Below, piece by piece: positions 7,217-12,828 of a stretch of 12,828 nucleotides of DNA; position 1 is the stretch's first letter; each line of letters starts with the position of its first letter. Both the position numbers and the translations under genes were made by a program. The notes under the pieces were generated by a model. It ran no database searches. It was not told the origin of the DNA and worked only from the letters and a program-made list of their open reading frames with translations. Source of the stretch: an uncultured Eubacterium sp. (GTDB lineage: Bacteria > Bacillota > Clostridia > Lachnospirales > Lachnospiraceae); NCBI GenBank assembly GCA_910579075.1, contig CAJTSV010000014.1, positions 40,512-53,339 of the forward strand, given 5' to 3'.

Positions 7217-7245
7217 AGTATAAGCTGTCGGCAGGAAAATTGCAA
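7217..7245 (-). promoter_or_regulatory. Predicted promoter of the frameshifted secreted-protein gene
   Basis: On the minus strand TTGCAA (7240-7245) and TATACT (7217-7222) are separated by 17 bases, matching the consensus at four and five positions. The -35 lies inside the loop of an inverted repeat (CGGCAG 7229-7234 with CTGCCG 7247-7252), a possible operator. Confidence 0.6.
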
Positions 7246-7260
7246 ACTGCCGGAACAAGG

Positions 7261-7392
7261 AATCTATACTGCAGCAGCGAACCGGCCAGGAAGCTGGAAG
7301 ATTTAGCCAGGATGCATACCCGGGTACAGGAATCGGAGCTTTTGGCAGAGCTGCTAAAGCATATGGGTGCATTTCCGGTACAGATTTCGTAA
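7261..7392 (+). pseudogene. 3' fragment of an unidentified gene
   Basis: The plus-strand frame ending in TAA at 7390-7392 reads like a genuine protein C-terminus: KLEDLARMHTRVQESELLAE, then LLKHMGAFPVQIS. It is amphipathic, has ordinary codon use, and the flanking frames do not look coding. No start codon or ribosome binding site precedes it; the frame opens only at 7219, inside the promoter of the opposite gene. I take it as the tail of a gene whose 5' part was lost. I do not recognise the family, and a chance open frame is possible. Confidence 0.35.
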
Positions 7393-7419
7393 TTTTTGTA
7401 AAAAATTGAAAAAAAGGGC

Positions 7420-7448
7420 TTGACTTTTTTTGAAAAGCGTTATATACT
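7420..7448 (+). promoter_or_regulatory. Predicted promoter of tRNA-Gln
   Basis: TTGACT (7420-7425) and TATACT (7443-7448) are separated by exactly 17 bases; each hexamer matches the sigma-A consensus at five of six positions. Transcription would start near 7455, giving a leader of about 60 bases to be removed before the mature tRNA. Confidence 0.8.
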
Positions 7449-7516
7449 ACATCATGTTGAAAGCAAACGGCACAAAACGCCGGCGGAAGACAGATGCAGC
7501 AGTACAATGCAGACAA

Positions 7517-7588
7517 TGGCCCATCGCCAAATGGTAAGGCAACGGACTCTGACTCCGTCATTTCAAGGTTCGAATCCTTGTGGGCCAG
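7517..7588 (+). tRNA. tRNA-Gln (anticodon CUG)
   Basis: A complete cloverleaf of 72 bases. The acceptor TGGCCCA (7517-7523) pairs with TGGGCCA (7581-7587), with discriminator G7588. The anticodon stem ACGGA (7542-7546) and TCCGT (7554-7558) encloses the loop CTCTGAC with anticodon CTG at 7549-7551. The T-arm AAGG-TTCGAAT-CCTT is intact. The anticodon reads CAG, so glutamine. The 3' CCA is not encoded (CT follows G7588) and must be added enzymatically. The gene has its own promoter and terminator and is not part of a visible tRNA cluster. Confidence 0.96.
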
Positions 7589-7600
7589 CTATAGAAGAAG

Positions 7601-7639
7601 AAAAGACCTCAGTGAGATTTCATTGGGGTCTTTTGTTTT
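7601..7639 (+). terminator. Intrinsic terminator after tRNA-Gln
   Basis: AAAAGACCTCA (7601-7611) pairs with TGGGGTCTTTT (7624-7634) through eleven pairs with one wobble; the tail is TTTTGTTTT. The upstream A-run would give a U-tract on the other strand too, but no minus-strand gene ends here. The epimerase gene starts only 46 bases after it. Confidence 0.88.
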
Positions 7640-7684
7640 GAAAGACAGCAGTAATAATAACAGATAAAGTTAAGAGGAAAAAGC

Positions 7685-8772
7685 ATGAAAAATAAGAATA
7701 TTTCGTTAACAGGAAAAACAATTCTCGTTACGGGAGCCGCCGGGTTTATCGGTGCAAACCTTATCCTGGAGCTTTTGCGCACGGTTCCTTCTGTGCATCT
7801 GGCTGGCATTGACAATATGAATGACTATTATGATGTCCGTATCAAGGAATACCGCCTGGCGGAAATTGAGGCGGCAGCAGCGGGGCTTTCGGATTCTGCA
7901 TGGACGTTTCTGCGCGGCTCGATTGCGGATAAAGCATTTGTCGATTCTGTGTTTCAGGAATACCAGCCGTCCGTTGTTGTAAACCTCGCTGCGCAGGCGG
8001 GGGTGCGTTACAGCATTACGAACCCGGATGCGTATATCGAATCAAACCTGATTGGGTTTTACAATATTCTGGAAGCCTGCCGCCATTCGTATGATAACGG
8101 GGCACCGGGAGTCGGGCACCTGGTGTATGCGTCTTCGTCGTCGGTATATGGCACAAACCCGAAGATACCATACAGCACGGATGACAAGGTCGACAATCCG
8201 GTCAGCCTGTATGCGGCAACCAAAAAGAGCAACGAGCTGCTGGCACATGCGTATTCCAAGCTTTATAACATTCCGTCTACCGGGCTGCGCTTCTTTACGG
8301 TATACGGGCCTGCGGGCCGGCCGGATATGGCGTATTTTGGATTTACCAATAAGCTGCGTGCCGGTGAGACGATAGAGATTTTCAATTACGGCAGCTGCCG
8401 GCGGGATTTTACTTATGTGGACGATATTGTGGAAGGCGTGCGGCGCGTCATGCAGGCAGCGCCGGAGAAGGCAGCCGGAGAGGACGGCCTGCCGCTTGCG
8501 CCGTATGCAGTTTATAATATCGGGAACAGCCAGCCGGAAAACCTGCTGGATTTTGTGCAGATTTTACAGGAGGAGCTGGTGCGTGCCGGCGTGCTGGCAC
8601 CGGACTATGATTTTGAATCGCATAAAAAGCTCGTGCCGATGCAGCCGGGGGATGTGCCGGTGACGTATGCAGATACGGCTGGGAAGCGGATTTTGGATTT
8701 AAGCCGTGCACCGGCCTGCGGGACGGGCTTCGGAAATTTGCAGAATGGTACCGGGAATTTTACGGTTTGTGA
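7685..8772 (+). CDS. UDP-glucuronate 4-epimerase-like NAD-dependent epimerase, frameshifted near the 3' end
   Basis: Extended short-chain dehydrogenase that would interconvert UDP-glucuronate and UDP-galacturonate in the cytosol. GAAGFIG (17-23) binds NAD, SSSSVYG (150-156) holds the catalytic Ser, and the Tyr176/Lys180 pair sits in SLYAATKKSNELLAH. RFFTVYGPAGRPDMA (202-216) and RRDFTYVDDIVEG (239-251) are typical of the CapI/UDP-glucuronate epimerase group. After YADTA (residues 328-332) the frame breaks. As given, the open frame runs on to 8860 with a meaningless tail that overlaps ugd. From 8683 in the -1 frame, the family ending resumes (EADFGFKP, then LRDGLRKFAEWYREFYGL) and stops at 8770-8772. 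One extra G in GGG 8681-8683 restores about 362 residues, the normal length. The start is supported by AAGAGG (7672-7677). No clear promoter follows the tRNA terminator. Confidence 0.87.
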
Positions 8773-8826
8773 CAGGATTCCGGTTCCAGTACGGATCATA
8801 TACAGGAAGGAAGCAGGGCAGTATTT

Positions 8827-10077
8827 ATGGAACAAAAAAAACAGTATAAAATTGCAGTAGCCGGAACAGGGTATGTCGGCATGTCTATGGCCGTTCTGCT
8901 GTCACAGCATCACGAGGTGACAGCTGTGGATATTGTGCAGGAAAAGGTAGATTTGATTAACAGCCGCAAATCCCCGATACAGGATGAATATATCGAAACA
9001 TACCTGGCGCAGAAGGAACTGCGGCTTTCGGCTACGATGGATGCAGAAGCTGCATATACCGATGCGGATTTTATTGTGATAGCCGCACCGACCAATTATG
9101 ACAGCCGGAAAAACTTTTTTGATACAAGCGCGGTGGAAGCCGTAATCAGGCTGGCGATTCAGTATAACCCGGATGCGGTTATGATTATCAAATCCACGAT
9201 ACCGGTAGGATTTACGGCATCCGTGCGGGAAAAATACCACTGTGACAATATTATTTTCAGCCCGGAATTTCTGCGGGAATCAAAGGCGCTGTATGACAAC
9301 CTGTACCCGAGCCGTATTATTGTGGGCACGGATGTGGAAAATGCAAGGCTGTTTAAGGCGGCTAATACGTTTGCGGCGCTTTTGCAGGAAGGCGCGCTGA
9401 AAGAAGATATTGATACGCTGATTATGGGATTTACGGAAGCGGAAGCAGTCAAGCTGTTTGCGAATACCTACCTTGCGCTGCGCGTGTCTTACTTTAACGA
9501 GCTGGACACCTATGCAGAGATGAAGGGACTGGACTCGCAGCAGATTATTGACGGTGTCTGTCTCGACCCGCGTATCGGGAGCCATTACAACAACCCGTCG
9601 TTTGGCTATGGCGGCTACTGCCTGCCAAAAGATACCAAGCAGCTGCTGGCGAATTATGCGGATGTCCCGCAGAATATGATGTCGGCTATTGTGGAAAGCA
9701 ACCGGACGCGGAAGGATTTTATTGCTGACCGCGTGCTGGAAATGGCCGGATGCTACGAAGCGAACGGCGAGTATGATGCAGCACTCGAAAAAGAGGTTGT
9801 GATTGGGGTATACAGGCTGACAATGAAAAGCAATTCGGACAATTTCCGCCAGAGCAGCATTCAGGGCATTATGAAGCGGATTAAAGCCAAAGGAGCGACC
9901 GTTATTATTTTTGAGCCGTCGCTGCAAAACGGCACGACATTTTTTGGAAGCCGTATCGTCAACGATTTGGAAAAATTCAAGGAAATGAGCCAGGCTGTTA
10001 TTGCCAACCGGTATGACAGCTGTCTGGATGATATCCGGGACAAGGTGTATACAAGGGATATTTTTCAGAGGGATTAA
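8827..10077 (+). CDS. ugd: UDP-glucose 6-dehydrogenase
   Basis: NAD-dependent four-electron oxidation of UDP-glucose to UDP-glucuronate in the cytosol. It has 416 residues, within the usual bacterial range. The N-terminal Rossmann domain carries GTGYVG (13-18) and Asp35 (AVD) for NAD. STIPVG (123-128) and SPEFLRES (145-152) line the active site. EAVKLFANTYLALRVSYFNE (206-225) contains the conserved Lys209 and Asn213. GYGGYCLPKD (260-269) carries the thioester-forming Cys265 and Lys268. The C-terminal domain (about 323-416) binds the nucleotide. The start codon is preceded only by a weak GCAGGG eight bases away and a stronger AGGAAGG (8804-8810) at a long distance. It follows the UDP-glucuronate epimerase gene by 54 bases when that gene is read in its corrected frame, so the two form a UDP-galacturonate supply unit. 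Confidence 0.95.
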   Translation: MEQKKQYKIAVAGTGYVGMSMAVLLSQHHEVTAVDIVQEKVDLINSRKSPIQDEYIETYLAQKELRLSATMDAEAAYTDADFIVIAAPTNYDSRKNFFDTSAVEAVIRLAIQYNPDAVMIIKSTIPVGFTASVREKYHCDNIIFSPEFLRESKALYDNLYPSRIIVGTDVENARLFKAANTFAALLQEGALKEDIDTLIMGFTEAEAVKLFANTYLALRVSYFNELDTYAEMKGLDSQQIIDGVCLDPRIGSHYNNPSFGYGGYCLPKDTKQLLANYADVPQNMMSAIVESNRTRKDFIADRVLEMAGCYEANGEYDAALEKEVVIGVYRLTMKSNSDNFRQSSIQGIMKRIKAKGATVIIFEPSLQNGTTFFGSRIVNDLEKFKEMSQAVIANRYDSCLDDIRDKVYTRDIFQRD

Positions 10078-10083
10078 AAAGCA

Positions 10084-10157
10084 CTGCCGGAAACGGATTC
10101 CGGCAGGCTGCGTGCAGGAAGGGTACCGCATGATGCTGTGCTGCCTGCACGTTTTTT
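10084..10157 (+). terminator. Tandem-hairpin terminator after ugd
   Basis: The first hairpin, CTGCCGGAA (10084-10092) with TTCCGGCAG (10098-10106), has nine perfect pairs but no U-tract. The second, CGTGCAGG (10111-10118) with CCTGCACG (10144-10151), is followed at once by six T residues (10152-10157). The second is the terminator proper; the first may add to pausing or protect the 3' end. Confidence 0.8.
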
Positions 10158-10207
10158 ATGATACAGGAAACATTTATGTTTTTATTTCAATTATACCTAA
10201 AAATGTA

Positions 10208-10236
10208 TTGAAAACCAGTTTTAAACATAGTAACAT
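10208..10236 (+). promoter_or_regulatory. Predicted promoter of the chemoreceptor gene
   Basis: TTGAAA (10208-10213) and TAACAT (10231-10236) are separated by 17 bases, matching the sigma-A consensus at four positions each. The leader would be about 60 bases. I looked for the sigma-D (flagellar) pattern TAAA-N15-GCCGATAA and did not find it. Confidence 0.4.
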
Positions 10237-10301
10237 ATAACATGGAAAGTTCTCTGACATATATATAGGAAAGTAAAATTATACAAACAGGAGGATGGGT
10301 C

Positions 10302-11984
10302 ATGTTCAAAAAACTGGAATCAATGAAAATGCGCAAAAAACTGAGTTTCAGCTATACCGTTGTCATCGGCCTGATGATATTTTCGGGGATATTCAGCATT
10401 GCGGGATTGTCCAGCCTGTATTTTGAGCTGCACAGCGTGAATCAGGTGCAGAAGGCAGACACGGCAGTCAAGGTGTGCAGGATAAATGTCAATGTGACTG
10501 CGCGCAATATACTGCAGATGGCATTAAATGAAGATGCAGGTACATACAGTGAATATAAGGGAATTGTGCAGGAACGCCTGTTGGAACTGAATGAGGAAAT
10601 CCAGATACTGCGCGGGGCGGACTTTATCGACGATAAGCTGTGTGAGCAGTATGTAGAAGCTTTGAATCAATGGGGCCCGATTGGCGAGGAAATTATGGAA
10701 CTGATAGAAGCCGGGGAGAAAGAAAAAGCAGTTGCAAAAATATTTGAAGAAAGCGCACCGGCACTGGATGAAGTAGTGACAGCTTCCGGGGAAATTGATG
10801 AAGTGATTGCTGCAAGAAAACAGCGGGCCGTATTTTTAGGACAGATTATTGCAGTGGTCGGCTGTATTCTGACGCTTGGGTTTATTGCAGTGGCTTCCCT
10901 TCTGGCAGCTGCAATCGGAAACCGTATTGTAAAATCCATCCTGACGCCGCTGCGGGAGCTGGAAACAGTAGCAGGGCAGCTTTCGGACGGCAGCCTTCAT
11001 TTTGAACTGAAATACCGGTCGGATGATGAATTCGGCGGCATGGCGGAGCATCTGCGCAGTGCTGTCAGCATTCTGTCCTCTTATGTGGATGATATTTCGA
11101 ATATGATGCAGGAGTTTTCAAACGGCAATTTTGATGTCCGTCCATCGGTGGAATGGAAGGGGGATTTTAAAAACATTCGGGATTCCCTGATGCAGTTTGA
11201 GCAGAGCATGGCAGATACGGTAAAAGGAATCCAGCGTGTGGCAGACCGGGTATCGTATGATTCCCAGCAGGTAGCAGGCAGCTCTGCGGGGCTGGCCCAG
11301 GGAGCAGCGGAGCAGACGGCGATTACAAGCGATTTGACGGTGACGCTTTCTTCTGTGTCAGAGCAGGTATCGCAGAATGCAGACAATGCAGAAGAAATCA
11401 GCAAAAGAGTCGACGAGCTCGGGCAGGAAATTATTGGCAGCAGCCAGAAGATGCAGGAAATGGTAGAATCTATGGGAGAAATCAGCCAGGCATCCATGGA
11501 AATTGAAAAGATTATTACGACGATTAATGATATTGCTTCACAGACAAACCTGCTGGCGCTGAATGCTTCCATCGAAGCCGCCCGTGCCGGGGAAGCCGGA
11601 CGCGGATTTTCCGTTGTGGCAGACCAGGTATCGGTGCTTGCGTCACAAAGCTCAGAGGCGGCCAAGGAATCGGCATCCCTGATTGGCACTTCGGTAAAAG
11701 CAGTGGAAAAAGGCATGGTGATTGCAGATGAAACAGCCCGCCAGCTCCGGCAGGTTGTAGATGACTCCAAAGCAATTACGAAGGAAGTCAGTGGCGTGGC
11801 GGCTGCACTCGAAGCACAGACCGAAGCGATTTCGCAGATTGATGAAGGGGTTGAGCATATTAACGAAGTTGTAAGGACAAATTCACAGGCTGCGGAAGAA
11901 AGCGCCTTGGCCAGCCAGGAGATGAGCAGCCAGGCAGAAAATCTGGAAGGGCTGATTCGCAGGTTTAAGGTTGGGAAGTTTTAA
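10302..11984 (+). CDS. Methyl-accepting chemotaxis protein
   Basis: A 560-residue membrane chemoreceptor that would relay ligand binding to CheW/CheA. TM1 is about residues 16-40. An extracytoplasmic, mostly helical sensor (about 41-176) resembles a four-helix-bundle MCP domain. TM2 is about 177-205. A HAMP domain (about 206-259) is followed by a second HAMP-like stretch (about 262-310, with GNFDVRPSVEWKGDFKNI). The cytoplasmic coiled-coil domain extends to the end. Its hairpin tip is the near-invariant IASQTNLLALNASIEAARAG (411-430) with GRGFSVVADQV, which contacts CheA/CheW. Flanking Glu/Gln pairs (for example EQTAI, EAQTEA) are candidate methylation sites. There is no C-terminal CheR/CheB docking pentapeptide. 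The start is fixed by AGGAGG (10289-10294) seven bases upstream. No other chemotaxis gene is in the window, and the ligand is unknown. Confidence 0.94.
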   Translation: MFKKLESMKMRKKLSFSYTVVIGLMIFSGIFSIAGLSSLYFELHSVNQVQKADTAVKVCRINVNVTARNILQMALNEDAGTYSEYKGIVQERLLELNEEIQILRGADFIDDKLCEQYVEALNQWGPIGEEIMELIEAGEKEKAVAKIFEESAPALDEVVTASGEIDEVIAARKQRAVFLGQIIAVVGCILTLGFIAVASLLAAAIGNRIVKSILTPLRELETVAGQLSDGSLHFELKYRSDDEFGGMAEHLRSAVSILSSYVDDISNMMQEFSNGNFDVRPSVEWKGDFKNIRDSLMQFEQSMADTVKGIQRVADRVSYDSQQVAGSSAGLAQGAAEQTAITSDLTVTLSSVSEQVSQNADNAEEISKRVDELGQEIIGSSQKMQEMVESMGEISQASMEIEKIITTINDIASQTNLLALNASIEAARAGEAGRGFSVVADQVSVLASQSSEAAKESASLIGTSVKAVEKGMVIADETARQLRQVVDDSKAITKEVSGVAAALEAQTEAISQIDEGVEHINEVVRTNSQAAEESALASQEMSSQAENLEGLIRRFKVGKF

Positions 11985-12001
11985 CAGACAGAGGATTCTG
12001 T

Positions 12002-12520
12002 ATGATTGGAATAGCATTTTGGAATGTGCATAAAAATCCGGATATTGATGAAACAATTCAGAATCTGATTCTGGAAAAAAGATGTGATATGTTTATTCTG
12101 GCTGAATACGAAAATAGCACAGAGGGGTTCTGCAATCTGCTGTCTTTAAAAGGAAAAGATTTTTATCCGCTGCATGCAGATGAGTATGAATATATCTCAT
12201 TAGCGTCTGGCATCATCAGTGGGATTGAAAGTGCCGAAGAAAGAATCGGGCATGCAAATACAGTAATTGCAGGGGATTTTAATGCAAATCCATTTGAGAG
12301 CATGTGTATCAATGCAGGCTGTTTTCATGGACTGCCGGATGCAGAAGAAGCCAGGGACTTATTATTATGCTTATTCTGGAATTCAGTCGTATTATTGGAA
12401 TATGTTTGACCAGAACAGACAGAAGATGAGCAGGAATTTACAGCGCTTCTGGCAGAGATTCTGAATAGTAACAGAGTTACGCAGATTGTAGAAAGTTTAA
12501 TGAAGTTAAACAAAGACTGA
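12002..12520 (+). pseudogene. Eroded endonuclease/exonuclease/phosphatase (EEP) family gene
   Basis: The first frame (12002-12409, 135 codons) begins like an EEP-fold hydrolase: GIAFWNVHKN (3-12) with the conserved Asn, LAEYE with metal-binding Glu35, and GDFNANP (91-97). Only about 56 residues separate Glu35 and GDFNANP, clearly fewer than expected, so the centre with its catalytic His appears deleted, probably after residue 69. Near 12339 the family sequence jumps to another frame as PGTYYY, then SYYWNMFDQ up to 12413. The first frame then resumes with EQTEDEQEFTALLAEILNSN and ends at 12518-12520; this tail does not resemble an EEP C-terminus, and the final SDH motif is absent. Two or three deletions therefore explain the locus, and an active enzyme is very unlikely. 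It lies 17 bases after the chemoreceptor gene. The domain call is from motifs; deletion limits are approximate. Confidence 0.65.
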
Positions 12521-12542
12521 TTTTATATAGAAACCTGTGCTG

Positions 12543-12593
12543 AAAAGAGGCATAAGATCCGCAGAATGCAGCGGAATTTTATGTCTCTTTTTT
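12543..12593 (+). terminator. Intrinsic terminator of the chemoreceptor/EEP-remnant unit
   Basis: A long hairpin pairs AAAAGAG-CATAA-TCCGC (12543-12562, with bulges) with GCGGA-TTTATG-CTCTTTT (12570-12591), and the arm runs into a row of six T residues before CATATT. The A-rich left edge may make it partly bidirectional. Only about 22 bases separate it from the last stop codon. Confidence 0.8.
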
Positions 12594-12791
12594 CATATTA
12601 TCCGGTATTTGCACATTGCACGTTTCCTGCATTTCACATCAGAAGCCTGTGCAGCGTGCATTTTCGCGAGTATGCTTGAAAAATGCTTTCGGTAAGAGGT
12701 GCTTTGCAGTTTGCGGAAATGATTTTTAAGATATGTGAATATGGACAGTAACTATGGACATGTAAATTTTTTGGAATATTTTTGATTTTTG
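12594..12791. other. Noncoding stretch with a short direct repeat
   Basis: About 200 bases between the terminator and the edge promoter hold no credible reading frame or RNA gene that I can see. TATGGACA occurs twice in direct orientation (12740-12747 and 12753-12760, 13-base period), 30 to 50 bases ahead of the edge promoter. A loose inverted repeat, TGCACG with CGTGCA, lies around 12617-12663. Confidence 0.4.
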
Positions 12792-12820
12792 TTGCATTTT
12801 TATAAATAATAAGGTAAAAT
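12792..12820 (+). promoter_or_regulatory. Predicted promoter of a gene right of the window
   Basis: TTGCAT (12792-12797) and TAAAAT (12815-12820) are separated by 17 AT-rich bases, matching the sigma-A consensus at four and five positions. The transcript would start within a few bases of the window edge and leave to the right. Confidence 0.6.
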
Positions 12821-12828
12821 ATAAGAAA

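Noticed and set aside
7172..7561. N-terminal extension of the secreted-protein frame up to 7561
   Set aside because: The signal peptide starts at the Met at 7171 with a ribosome binding site and promoter just upstream. The extension would run through that promoter, the tRNA promoter and part of the tRNA.
7501..7700. Integrated mobile element at tRNA-Gln
   Set aside because: No integrase, attachment-site duplication of the tRNA 3' end or phage-like gene is visible on either side.
9280..10131. A 283-codon open frame antisense to ugd
   Set aside because: It lies opposite a fully conserved enzyme gene, has no domain or ribosome binding site, and runs into the ugd terminator region.
10254..10282. 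A second possible chemoreceptor promoter, CTGACA-17-AATTAT
   Set aside because: Transcription would begin at the ribosome binding site (10289-10294), leaving no room for a leader.
11081..11770. A 229-codon open frame antisense to the chemoreceptor
   Set aside because: It is a low-complexity Ser/Ala/Thr-rich shadow of the coiled-coil heptads.

Overview
The window looks like chromosomal DNA of a low-to-mid-GC Gram-positive bacterium, most likely a gut Clostridia (Lachnospiraceae-like) organism. The reasons are AGGAGG-type ribosome binding sites, clean TTGnnn-17-TAnnnT promoters, intrinsic terminators with U-tracts, a tRNA whose CCA end is not encoded, a secreted 23-residue-repeat LRR (BspA-type) protein and an RpiR/SIS regulator. 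This placement is an inference from gene style; no marker gene is present.

Layout from left to right. (1) A terminator (4-43) of a gene outside the window faces a minus-strand CDP-glucose 4,6-dehydratase gene (95-1171). (2) A plus-strand TIM-barrel sugar isomerase/endonuclease-IV-like gene (1448-2365) converges on a minus-strand secreted leucine-rich-repeat gene (2416-4557). A hairpin that contains the isomerase stop codon separates them. (3) The LRR gene is divergent from an RpiR-family regulator (4821-5687), which is followed 17 bases later by a SAM methyltransferase (5705-6373). A strong palindrome lies almost exactly midway between the two divergent promoters. (4) A minus-strand secreted protein gene (6450-7171) is broken by a frameshift. 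(5) A short fragment of an unidentified gene, then tRNA-Gln(CUG) with its own near-consensus promoter and terminator. (6) A UDP-galacturonate unit: a UDP-glucuronate 4-epimerase-like gene (7685-8772, frameshifted near its 3' end) and ugd (8827-10077), closed by tandem hairpins. (7) A methyl-accepting chemotaxis protein (10302-11984), then the eroded remains of an endonuclease/exonuclease/phosphatase-family gene (12002-12520), a terminator, and a promoter firing out of the right edge.

How the genes work together: Ugd oxidises UDP-glucose to UDP-glucuronate, and the epimerase would convert that to UDP-galacturonate for surface polysaccharide. CDP-glucose 4,6-dehydratase starts a separate nucleotide-sugar branch (CDP-deoxysugars). 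Together with a secreted LRR protein and a chemoreceptor, most of the window serves the cell surface and environmental sensing.

I do not see a clear undescribed multi-gene system. The observations most worth a second look are: two genes broken by apparent one-base losses, both restored by one extra G in a GGG run; the palindrome between the LRR and RpiR genes; the duplicated architecture of the LRR protein; a possible 25-residue small ORF; and the multiply deleted nuclease-family gene.
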